Below are positions 1 through 11,017 of a stretch of 64,000 bases of DNA, in pieces (the stretch's first letter is position 1; every line of letters starts with the position of its first letter). This DNA comes from Rotaria macrura (Eukaryota; Rotifera; Eurotatoria; Philodinida; Philodinidae): positions 49,306 through 113,305 of the forward strand of contig OENT01000459.1 in assembly GCA_900239685.1 (NCBI GenBank), given 5' to 3'. The notes under the pieces were generated by a model. That model saw nothing but the letters and a program-made list of their open reading frames with translations, searched no databases and was not told where the DNA came from. Position numbers and translations under genes: made by a program.

Positions 1-3000
1 AGGTCATACCAGAGGAAGTACTTCTGGAACTTCCATTCGAAGGTATTTTAAAAACTGTCAGTTATTGATCTAAAACTAATAACATTTTTACACTTAGGCG
101 CATGTCTTTTCCCAAAAGTGAAGTAAGTACAATCTAACATTTATGTAAGTTTGGTTTTTTAATGAAATCGTTCGCTACATTTAGACGGCGCCATTGGTAT
201 AACAAGAAACGATTGGTCATTCCAATATGTCTATTGAGTATACTGAGCATCATCGCAGTTATTCTTGGCTCTGTGTTGGGAACTAGTTCTAGTGGTAAGT
301 TTTACCATCTGATTTATAATCGCTTTCGATGCATCACAATAATACTAGCCATAAAAGGTAGCTAATTATAGAGCAGAAAAGCGAACAATCACACATGAAA
401 AATTTTGAATATGAGTACGTTACAGCTTGATAGTACGCTGGTGCAAAAAATTCAAAAACATTTACTGCATGCTAGCTAAGATACCACTTAACTTCGTGTA
501 GATGCATTGTAAAGAAAGCTGAATTGATGGGAGATTTCCATAGGATTTTGTATAAATCCTATAAGATTTTCCAAAATAAGAATAGTTAAAAAATCAGAAT
601 TTTCAACCTGCTGCACTTCTCCAAAAAACTGTAATTTTCATGTGAATTAGGGCGACCCGTAATAAATGTTTCACCATCTACTTAAGTGAAGCTGCATGGA
701 TTAGGATGTGAGCGAGAGAACGACAGTACAATTAGAAAATACATCTAAATCAAAGCCCAAAACGATAGCATTCATTGAATGGCTATAATGTGACTAATGT
801 AAAGATCGATGTCACGTAATGCATATGACGATTAAGGAAAACTCATACTCGTCGTTATTCATCATTGTTTTATAAATTGTTTTCTATAGTCTCCAGTTGC
901 GGAACGCCGTTCGGATCCCCAACCACCATTTACATCGGAAGCCACCCAACATCTGCGACCGTGGGGCACTTCCAGAATTACAATGAGTTTGATGTAGTGA
1001 TTACTCAATCCGCTACTAATGACATTACAATTTTATTTAACTCCAATGATGGGAACCTTCACTCCCCACTAAGTACAGCCACTGGTGCCGGTCCATTATC
1101 TCTAGTATCAGCTGATTTTAATAATGATCAAAAACATGATCTTGCAGTCGCCAACCATGATGACAATACACTTTCTATATTCCTTGGCTCCAGAGATGGG
1201 ACTTTTCACAATCATCAGACCTGTGATGTTGGTATTGGACCAGTTTCTGTGGCATCAGCTGATTTTAACCGTGATCTCATAATGGATCTTGCCGTGGTCA
1301 ATCAATACGACGGGACTGTCAGTGTATTGATCGGCTCAGAAGATGGAACTTTTCACGCTCAGCTAAAGTATCCGGTTGGAAGCGGGCCGATGTCACTGAC
1401 AATCGGTGACTTTAACAATGATTCCGTGATGGATCTAGCCGTAGCTAACATGAACGATAACACTATCAGCGTGTTACTTGGTAATGGATATAAATACTTT
1501 GAGAACCAGCAAAGTTATAGCGTTGGATACGGACCAATAGCTCTCATATCAGCTGATTTCAACCAGGATTACAAACTGGATCTAGCGGTGATCAACCAGA
1601 TCGACAACGATTTCTATGTGTTGTTAGGTCAAGGAAATGGCACTTTTGTAACTAATAATTCCTATTCCGTTGGCTACGCACCAATATCGCTAACATCCGG
1701 ATATTTTAACAATGATTCTTACTTGGACCTCGCTGTGGCTAACCAAGGCGACAATACAATCAACGTATTCCTAGGGTATGGAGATGGAAGCTTCCAATCT
1801 CTGGAGATATGCACGGTTGGCCAGGGACCAATTTCAGTGATAGTAGTTGATTTCGATAAAGACTACCAAATAGATCTTGCCGTCGCCAACCAAGACGATA
1901 ACACCATCAGTGTTTTGCTTGGCTACGGAAATGGAACTTTTCAAAATCAGCAGAACTATCCGACAGGGAATGGACCTGTTTCTGTGATATCAAAGGACTT
2001 TAATGGTGATGGAAAACTAGATCTTGCAGCTGCCAATCAGCAGGACAACACCGTCAACGTACTGCTTGGCAGTGGAGATCAAATATTTCAGCCTGAAACT
2101 ACTTATTCAGTTGGTTCGTCCCCTGTCTCTGTTGTATCAGCTGATTTCAATGAAGATTCGAAAATCGATCTCGCTGTGGCCAACCAATATGATGACACCA
2201 TCAGTGTTTTGCTTGGCGACGGAAATGGAATTTTTCAGGATCAGATAACGTATTCGTCTGGAAGCTGGCCGGCATCTGTTATATCAGCTGATTTCAACAA
2301 CGATGGACACGTAGATCTCGCTGTAGCCAACCGATATGATAGCACCATCAGTGTGTTGCTTGGCTACGGAAATGGAACTTTTTCGAATCAGATGATGTAT
2401 TGGTCTGGAAACGGGCCGGCATCTGTTATATCAGCTGATTTCAACAACGATGGACACGTAGATCTCGCTGTAGCCAACCAATATGATAGCACCATCAGTG
2501 TGTTGCTTAACTATGGGGATGGGACGTTTCCAAGCAACAAAACGTATGTTGTTGGTTACCTCCCAAGTTGTGTCATAGCAGCTGATTTGAATAATGATTA
2601 CAAGCTGGATCTTGCTGTGACCAAGGCAGGTGACAACACTGTGGGAGTGTTGCTCAACACTGGAAATGGATCCTTTTCCGCAGAGAAGAATTTCGAAACT
2701 GGAAGTTATCCATACAGCATAACATTTGCTGATTTCGACAACGATAGGAAACTAGATCTTGCAGTAGGCACCGGTCAAGACAACAGTATCAGTTTGCTTC
2801 TTGGAAATGGAGATGGAACTTTTCTTACACAACAGTTTTTTACTGTTGGCCAGGGAGCATATTTTTTATCATCAGCTGATTTCAATGGGGATAACAAGCA
2901 GGATGTTGTAGTGGCCAACTATTTTGACAACACAATCAGCGTTTTGCTTGGGAACGGGCATCGCTCATTTCGAACCCAGCAGAACTTTAGTGTTGGGCAT

Positions 3001-3849
3001 GGAGCTATAGCTGTAGTATCTGCCGATTTCGACAGCGATAAAGTACTGGATGTAGCAGTGGCTAACCAAGACGACAACAGCATTAGTGTTTTGCTTGGCT
3101 ACGGAAATGGAAATTTCAAGAATCAGCAGACTTTTGCAGTTGGTAGCGAATCAGTTTGTGTTATAACAGCTGATTTTAACAATGATCATAAAATGGATCT
3201 GGCAGTGGCAAACAAGGGAGAAAATACTATCAGTGTGTTGCTGGGTTACGGAAACGGACGTTTTCAAAACCAGAGTAAGTATGAGGTTGGTTACCGACCA
3301 GTTTCGGTGATATCAGCTAAGTTTGACAATAATGATAATATCGATATTGCTGTTGCTATTGCCAGCAACAACACAATCAGTGTGTTGTTAGGAAATGGAC
3401 TTGGAAACTTTTTGACTCACAGATCACTTCCCCTGGTTCACTCTCCGAGTTCGATGACGTCAGCTGATTTCAACAACGATAAGAATATGGATCTCGCAGT
3501 AACCAATCCAACCGATAATACAGTCAGTGTATTGTTTGGAACAGGTGATGGATTTTTTGGTACAGAGAACAAGTTTAGCGTCGGTGCTTCACCATCTTTC
3601 GTGATAACGGGTGATTTCAACAACGATGAAAAGATCGATATTGCTGTGGCTAACATGCGCTATAACAGCATGAGTGTACTGCTTGGAATAGGAGATGGAA
3701 CCTTCAAGTCTGTAATGCACTTTGGAAGTGGAAGTGGATCCACCTATGTCGTTTCGGCTCACTTAAGAAATGTTAAGAAAACGGACTTGATTGTAGTTAA
3801 CCCAACGACTGGATACGTATCTGTATTTCTTAATATCTGTAATAGCTAA
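1..3849 (+). CDS. Membrane-anchored FG-GAP/VCBS repeat protein, 5' partial
   Basis: Likely a type II cell-surface protein with an extracellular beta-propeller-like repeat domain; its ligand is unknown. The best exon chain is <1..42, 98..122, 185..294, 890..3849: all sites are GT/AG, phases fit, and 1044 residues lie in the window. A basic stretch (KRRHWYNKKR) precedes one hydrophobic segment (LVIPICLLSILSIIAVILG), then 20 units of about 47-49 residues follow. Each unit has the core DFNNDxxxDLAVAN, then DNTISVLLGxGxGTF. The D-x-N-x-D-x-x-x-D loops resemble the calcium-binding FG-GAP loops of integrin alpha chains. The ATG at 162 is an alternative start, but it falls inside a predicted 62-nt intron. 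The long ORF formally opens at a TTG inside the last intron, so that is not a start. An AATAAA lies about 115 bp past the stop. The family is sure; the first three exons are less so. Confidence 0.85.
2267..2508 (+). repeat. Near-identical tandem FG-GAP units
   Basis: Within the FG-GAP gene, 2267-2361 and 2414-2508 are 147 bp apart and differ at one base only (2333 G, 2480 A), changing Arg to Gln. The other units are far more diverged at DNA level. This points to a recent duplication or gene conversion of one 49-residue unit. Confidence 0.9.
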
Positions 3850-4985
3850 GAATTTCAAGTTGGAGTTTCGTCGTTTCGAAGGGATGTACAACATTGGCTT
3901 GAGAAGTTGTGAATAACTTCGATAAAATTTGCGATATTTTTTTGACTTTCGATTTCTATGTATCGAATAAATTTGAAATGGAAACTCTTTAGGTTTGTGT
4001 CGATTTGATGCATAGGTTGCTTTGATTGGGTTTTTCGTTCTATCATTTGTGGCTTTTATAGTTTTTCTTTTGTTTGATCGCTTTTTATCTTTTTGATACG
4101 TTAAACAACCACTGATCCAAAAACGAAAGAACTTTGCCGACAGTACTTTTGACTTCCATTTGGTTTCATCTTTTCAGAGTTCGTGTAAAGTAAAACATTT
4201 ATATGTAGATGTATATAATCGAGAAACAATAGTATTGATCCATATAGTTTGAACAATCAAGAATTTAGTAACTCAATGATGGTTATAAAAAGGTATGAAT
4301 TGGACAATTCTACACTCGTAGCTGTATATAGAACTAAGTAGCTTATGAATACCTATAAATAACTCTTTCTCACCCTGGAAGCTATTTCTTAAAAGTTCAG
4401 TGTTGGTTCTCGTGTACACAACAGTAGAAAGATCTTAGGTCGCATTGTGAGGTCTTTTTAATACTTGTTCGAGGAAAAATCCTTATTTTTGAATCGCATA
4501 CATTGATAATAGATTCTATTTCGAGATGTAAAAATTACACAGTGATTCAAAGATAGTTGTTTTCGATGGCTTTAGTATCTGAATGTGAACGTCTGGTTAT
4601 TCGCTGCCAATATGGATGCGGGTTTGAATTGCTATATCTCGATGGACGTCCATGGCGGTCACAGGCACACAATTACTAATGGTACTTTACGCTTATTTTA
4701 CTGTATATTTATCTTAATAAAAAAGTAAAGTAAGTGCGTCATGCACGCCCTTAATTATACAAAGCATAGTGTGACAATTAGAGTAATATGATAAGAATTA
4801 AAGATTTATTTCATGACATCGTTATCGTAAAAGCCTTCAATCGATCTTTGAAGTAAAATAACTTTGAAACGATTCAATACTATGTATGCAGTGTATAGAC
4901 GTTGAAAAAAAATCAATGTAAAGAGTCAATTCTAGAAAATCTAATATGTATATGCGTGATGCAATCTTTCTATAATATTAGACTA
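3850..4985. other. 3' flank of the FG-GAP gene
   Basis: AT-rich sequence holding an AATAAA near 3965 that could serve the FG-GAP transcript. A short ATG ORF of 37 codons at 4566-4679 (+) is less AT-rich than its surroundings and encodes four Cys, but has no recognised family. Nothing else is seen. Confidence 0.5.
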
Positions 4986-5609
4986 ACGAGGGAAGGCCAT
5001 GAACTGTTCGATCACTTTTGGGTTGAAACTATTCGTATTACGTAGATCCTAAAGAGCTATGAATACGCTGAAAATATTTTAGGTGGATAGTATTTTGTTA
5101 CGAAAATATTCCATTTGTATGGTACGCTTTTGATGAATCCTGCGGTCCCCCTCAAGATCATTAGAAAAATTGATTTTCGAATTTCGACTTGAAACTTTAC
5201 ATAGAAATACGTCTCAACGAGAAGAGTATTTTCTGAAAGTTTTGGGTCTTTTGATTGTTTGTTTCACCAAATCTGCTACTTTGTTTGAAGGATGTAAAAT
5301 ACAAATTTCACAATAGCAGTATCTAGTGATAGGAACAATAGAAAGATCTGAAACGTTCACAAAACGTTGTTCGCCTTGGAACGTCTTTCCATGTAACGTG
5401 TCACGTTGAAATTCGAAAATCAATTGTCTTAATACTCCTGAAGGGCACCTACGAAACTCAATAAAACCCATACCTTCCAAATGGACTATTTTCGTTACAA
5501 TAAGCTATGCGCTCAAAATATGTTCAGAGTATTCATAACTCCTTGGGAACTACACAAGGCGAATAGTTTCAACACAAAAGCGGTTGAACAGTTTTTGGCC
5601 TTCCCTCGT
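4986..5609. mobile_element. Foldback / MITE-like long inverted repeat 1
   Basis: The two halves are imperfect inverted copies. The left end ACGAGGGAAGGCCA (from 4986) pairs with TGGCCTTCCCTCGT ending at 5609. The match runs through arms of roughly 280 nt (left about 4986-5265, right about 5330-5609) at an estimated three quarters identity, leaving a short loop. No transposase is present; the 88-codon ORF in the right arm looks like chance. This fits a non-autonomous foldback DNA transposon or a large hairpin locus. A clear target-site duplication is not visible. Confidence 0.75.
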
Positions 5610-5929
5610 AAATCGAAATCAATATCACGTAATCATCATTGACTTATTTAGTAAACTGTTAGCATATATATGTGATCTCTAGAGTACTAATGGAGGTATT
5701 CAGTTCACCTATTGGCAACTTTCTTACTATACTATTGATAAATAAGAGTAGATTGACGAATCACGAAGTTAGTCGTCACACAAGGAATATTCCTATGATT
5801 ACCGATACCAATTAGATCTTAATTCATATTTCAATCTCGCTGAGACAACGATAACAACTTATTGATTTATTTAAGTATTGAAAAGTGTTGCTTGATTAAT
5901 AATCAGTAGATGAACAACAAAATAGATCT

Positions 5930-6489
5930 CTAAAATGCGCCAGCGCTAAAACCACCTGTAGTTGCTTGGGGTCCTAAAAGAAATGATCGCTGTTCATGAC
6001 TGATCTGTTCAGCAATTTGTAATAGTTCTTTTTGAATTAGAATTGGAAAAACAAGTACACACATTGTTGAAGTTAACCTAAATATCGTCGAGTTATCATC
6101 AAATCTAAAGTGAATTCTAATATTTATACTCACCACCAAGCTGCTGAACGACCTTTATTATAAGCAAATTTCGATGTATTGATCATCGAGCAATTCATGG
6201 TTTCAACAGTATTTCGAATAGTTTCCGGAAACATTTCGTTTAAAGCGATAATTCTCTCTAGGATGGTTTCATCTTCTAAGAGAAAGTTCTCATCGGTGAT
6301 AGTCTCAATAGATAACGTAGCGACAGAAGGATCAGTACGAAGGATTGATTGTTGCTGTTGTTCGATGATTTCAAGTAAAACCGGATCTATACTCCCTTTA
6401 TCATCCGTAATTATTATTTCCGATCTTGGTGAAAGGTCAGAACCGATTAACTGTGCTGATAAAATTTCTTGCCATAATTCTTCATTCAT
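5930..6489 (-). CDS. TOM22: Mitochondrial import receptor subunit TOM22
   Basis: Central receptor of the TOM complex in the mitochondrial outer membrane; it passes presequence proteins from TOM20 to the TOM40 pore. Two exons, 6134..6489 and 5930..6077, are split by a 56-nt GT/AG intron; the joined product is 167 residues. Residues 1-75 are acidic and disordered, as in the cytosolic receptor part. The diagnostic block ETILERIIALNEMFPETIRN follows, then a basic run (NKGRSAAWW) leading into one membrane segment (about LTSTMCVLVFPILI). The tail HEQRSFLLGPQATTGG matches the QxLLGPxTG tail of animal TOM22. Splicing is required to rebuild the membrane segment; without it the frame stops after SAAWW. 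A minus-strand AATAAA lies about 60 bp downstream. It sits 253 bp downstream of malonyl-CoA decarboxylase on the same strand. Confidence 0.9.
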
Positions 6490-6742
6490 TTATTATTGTT
6501 TTTTCTGATATATCTGAAATTTACATCAAACGCGTTAAATAAATAATTTTAATATTCCTTGCTTCTCTTCGGTGAAAATTAGATCAACAGAATATTCATA
6601 AAATTAATGATAGCCTAAGCATGTGTCTACGTGGATTCCATCAAAAATAAAGAGCTAAATTTTCTAAATAAACCGGTATTTTTCAATTGTATGAATTTAA
6701 ACGCTATCTGTTTGAGAAAAGAAAAAAGAGACAATCGAAGAA
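6490..6742 (-). other. Short TOM22 / MLYCD spacer
   Basis: 253 bp between the malonyl-CoA decarboxylase stop and the TOM22 start. On the minus strand AAATTTCAG and ATATCAG lie 15-30 nt before the TOM22 ATG and could be splice acceptors in the 5' leader. No other gene is seen. Confidence 0.4.
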
Positions 6743-9700
6743 TTAAAGTAATTTTGAGACTTGTTCATCGATATGTATTATACTCTTATCATAATAGTCG
6801 ATACTGTTTTGATCGATTTTATCAGAACTGTAATAACGATAATTAACCATCATCGACAGTGATTGATGCCAACCACGATCACTACGATCCGCTAACCAAT
6901 TAACACGCCAAACAACGGCACCGTTACGTAAATGAAAATTTGCTACAGGATCTCGTGCAAAACCGGTTTGAGGATGTTTCGCTTGTGTTAAATAATATGC
7001 ACACAGACGCATTAAGATTGGTTGAATATCGTTAAGAATTTTTTCATCTGTATACCATGTTGATGTTGAAAGAAGTGAGCGAACCCATGAACGTATTTCC
7101 GATGAAATCAATGATGAGGACGAAGAATTAAGTTCCTCAATGAGCCACTTACGAAAATCTAATTGAAAAACAAAAAAGAAAGAACAATATGAAATAGTTC
7201 TTTAAGATTGATTTTTAGATCAGGGAACAGAAAAGCTTTGGGAAGAATGAAAGTAGTTTTGAACCTACGAAAAACCTAACCTCATGTATAATGAAAAAAG
7301 AACCATGTAATGTATGATCTTGGACTGGAATAGCATGAGATGAGAACAATAATTTCATGGAATATCATATCTATCAACAATGGGAGCTTTATTTACAAGC
7401 AAGTTTATAGATTTAAGTATTACTGTTTATTAACTATATTGACAAAGATGTGAATATCTTGAAAATGTTTTTATTTCATTTGAAATGAGTTTATGCAGTG
7501 TATAAAAATGATAGATTGTCTTTGTACAACTCACCCGGAATTGGAGAAAGTGAGGAGAATTTTTCTAATTCTGGATGATCAGCTTGTAATTGTAGAACAC
7601 AACGTTTAATTAGTGCATTGCCGAGTTCGATACCTCGAAGGCCTAAATATAAACTAAAGACTAATTTTACTACATATTCTGATTTTCAACGTACCAGGTT
7701 GTGTAGCAGATATAGAATAGAAAACAGCCGAGTTAATTAATGATGAATCTTCATGAAGAGCATCATCAGATATATTTGAAACAGGTATCACTCGATTTAA
7801 AACTAAATACATTAGTTGAAACTGATTTGTTAACATAAATCGAAATCAATGTTACGAACTAGTTTGAATAGAATCCGATATATTTTCCATTAATGAAACA
7901 TGTAAAAGAACCAATGGGTCATTCGGCATCATATGATGAGTATAAGCATAACATCGACTACACAATAAAAATAAGAAAATAGGAACAAGATAGAAAACAA
8001 TAATTGCTCACCGATATGCTCCCAAACGTCGTTTCAAATCAGTCCAATCTCGGATAGGATGTACCGCTTCATATTGAAAGATGCGTTCAACTAGTAGATT
8101 CATAAGATTGCCTGCATGACTTGTCTCAAGAAAAACTTTGAAACCTCACATCTATTCTCCTACCTTTACTATGCTCACAATAATTCAAAATTAATAGCAC
8201 CGCTTCATTTCAATTTCATAGAAAATACTATAAAAAGTTGTCGTATCATATTTAGTGATATTAGAAACAATTTCTTAGAGTCATACTAAACGAATCATTT
8301 TGAATAGAAACAAGATTGAGACGCTCATAGTTTTCATCATTCGATACAGAATCTTTGTATCATAGGTTTTATTTTGACTTATTTCGAATGACGATGATTA
8401 TAGTTCTTTATCTTATTCCTATGAACATACACGTGTAAAATATTCACTTAAGTCTTTCATTGAATAGCATTAGTGTAAGCATCGAATTTTTACCGACCAT
8501 CAATAAACGATATCACCATTGTACTTTTTGAAGAATACAGAAATATTGCCAAAAAAATAAAGCGCTGTTCGTGCAATCACTTCATGAGAAAAGAAACTTC
8601 CTATAGAAAATTGAAATACGAACGCCGCCACTATTTAGTGGATTCCTGAAAGTATTAACACAGAGTACGAAAAAGTAACTCTTGCAAATTTTATTTGTTT
8701 GTTAATAATAAAAGATGTTCCTTAGTGCAAACGTTCTAGCGATATATTCTATTTTTTAACTTTGTTCTGATATTTCCAGAATTTTTCTCTACGGACCGAT
8801 ATGCATATACTACAGTCAACGGTTTCGCGTTGATTTACATAGAAGAATTTATAGAATATTTTTCGTAAGTTAGAAATAAAGACGAAGCTTATATTATACA
8901 ACAGATTTCAATCATCTTTTTTCTTCTTCGAATCAGTTAAAATTTCGATAATTTCGAATAAATTTGACTGTTTAAACTTTAAAGTAGCCTCGCTATTATT
9001 AGCGATTATCAGAAACTATTTCAATTGTTTCATATTTCATACAATTTAAGAACGTACATGACAGACGTCAAGTGTTTCAATTCCCTACTTATACCATTTT
9101 ATTTTATTTAATAAATTCTTTTCCTCAACTATTTTATTCGTCTATGCAATAAATCTCTACTTTCCTGTTGTTCATGCTGAGTATTAGAATCTCGTTTTAT
9201 TCTGACAATGTATTGTCGAATTCATTTTGTTTTACATACCACTTCAAATATAGGTTTTTTTCCGTAGGGATGTGAATGGAATCGTTAGAACACGACAGAT
9301 AAGGAAAATAGGTAAAATCAGGCATACTGCAAGGTAACAATTCGAATGCTGAACAGATGAATATACTACTTTTAATATTACGAGAGTTTTGAGAGTTCTC
9401 TTGTTTTATTTTACAAGGTTTATTTGATTAAAAAAGCCGACATTCTGGTGAAAGAAAAAATGAAACTTCAAAGATAGAGCAAATCTCTTCCCGAATGTCA
9501 GTTACCTACGTTTGTCGTAAGTAAGAGACAACAACGCAGAACTCAAAATGTGCATTCAAAAAAAGATGCAGTTAAACTTTCAATGAAATGTAACTAATTC
9601 ATTCATTTTTGTGCATGTGCCATCATCATGAGCAATTGTATCACACAGAGTCTTACACTGTCTTACTTTTTAAATATATACCGATGTGACCAACACTATT

Positions 9701-11017
9701 GATTTTGAGTCGCAGTCATTTTTACATATCAGTTGTAACGAGTGTATCAATATAAACTCCGCTACATATTTTGCCTTTTTTCCTATACCGACTTTTGATG
9801 AAAAATATTCATCAACATACTAGAAGACAGAAATTTACGTCCTACAATCCAATCATCTATATTTTTCAAATTCATCATACGTTTTAGCGCTTTATTAAAC
9901 ATTCATTCAACTGGGATCTATGATTTCCGGTTGATACTTAACAAATTCAAAAATTTTAACAGCAATAGATCTAGAGAAAATTGTGTTCTACTCTTACATC
10001 ATCGTATTCAAAGTTTACATTGTTGTTGCTCAGAAGGAGATCAATACCTTGGAAAATCGTGCTGTTAAAAGTCAAACTTGCCTCATACAACATTTACTAT
10101 CAAGGTTAACTCGAACTAAAATAGAAAATATGACATAGGCTGATTAGAAAATAGCTTTCTTCTCATGTTTAGAATTTTATTTGTAATCTTATAGAATATT
10201 TAAAATATAGATTTTTCGATAACTGCATCACTTTTTTTCTTCTAAACCGTCACAATTGACTGGTTGAGTTGAAATCAATCGTAGAGTGAAGACATTCGAT
10301 TTTCTCAGAAGTTCTATGTAATTAATATGATGCTCGATGCCATTACAAAGAGTAAAGATTCATCCATTAAACAATTTAAATTTTACATGCTCAAAATTTT
10401 TATCTCACCGATTTCACACGGACTTTGCCATGTGATACGTTCTACTTGAAGTAGACCTGTTGTAAACCATGTCGCTAATAAATCACGAAGTTCATCACTC
10501 ATTCGTTGAGCATAATCAGATGATTCTAAAATTGTGTGTATATCGATTGAATAAGAAACTATTCCGAAAATCAATGATGTCATTCAAACCCATTTCAGGA
10601 AGAAATTTAATTATATCAGCACGTAGTTGTACAAGTGAATGAACACCGTCAGGCTGTCGTCCGATAAGATGAAATAATTCAGAATATTTCGGTTGTGTAT
10701 ATGAATGAATCCTTTCACAAGTTTCAACGAAATTCGACGATGTCATTTTTTTAATCTAGTTATTCATAAAGAAAACAGATCTCGAATGAAGACAATTTTC
10801 TTTTACGAAGGAGAGAAATACTAACTTGTGAAGTAAAATTTTCTTCCGATGGATGATATGTTTTTGCTATATAATTGATAATAGTCATCTTATTACGTTC
10901 ATCACTTGTATCATATTGATGAAGAAATTTTTCAATTTTTTTAAATGCTAATACTGGACTACGAGAACCCAAATAGAAGATATCATTTAATAGTGGTCGA
11001 ACTATATTAGTTATCAT
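6743..11017 (-). CDS. MLYCD: Malonyl-CoA decarboxylase
   Basis: Converts malonyl-CoA to acetyl-CoA and CO2, relieving malonyl-CoA inhibition of carnitine palmitoyltransferase. Eight exons: 10826..11017, 10590..10755, 10409..10525, 8012..8111, 7860..7957, 7695..7802, 7535..7642, 6743..7158; 434 residues. All junctions keep frame and homology. Diagnostic blocks are HSLVQLRAD, LQVERITWQSPCE, AVFYSISATQPGLRGIELG, FSSLSPIP (catalytic Ser about 293), DPVANFHLRNGAVVWRVNWL (catalytic His about 372) and MMVNYRY. The start ATG is 2 nt after a splice acceptor (TTTTTAG/AA). It therefore has no visible mitochondrial presequence unless an upstream exon was missed. The C-terminus ends SKLL and stops before the tail that carries the peroxisomal SKL in mammals. 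One intron (8112-10408) is 2.3 kb while the rest are 52-376 nt. Confidence 0.93.
8112..10408 (-). other. Large MLYCD intron
   Basis: 2.3-kb intron between the exon ending CEI-G and the exon starting NLMNLLVERIF. The donor is GTGAGA and the acceptor ATGCAG. I see no coding sequence, RNA gene or clear transposon in it. Confidence 0.6.

Noticed and set aside
865-889. Start of the FG-GAP ORF at 865
   Set aside because: The codon is TTG and lies inside the intron; the acceptor CTATAG at 889 restores the frame from the upstream membrane-anchor exon.
5214-5480. 88-codon minus-strand ORF
   Set aside because: It lies within the right arm of foldback 1, and the paired left arm does not keep an equivalent frame.
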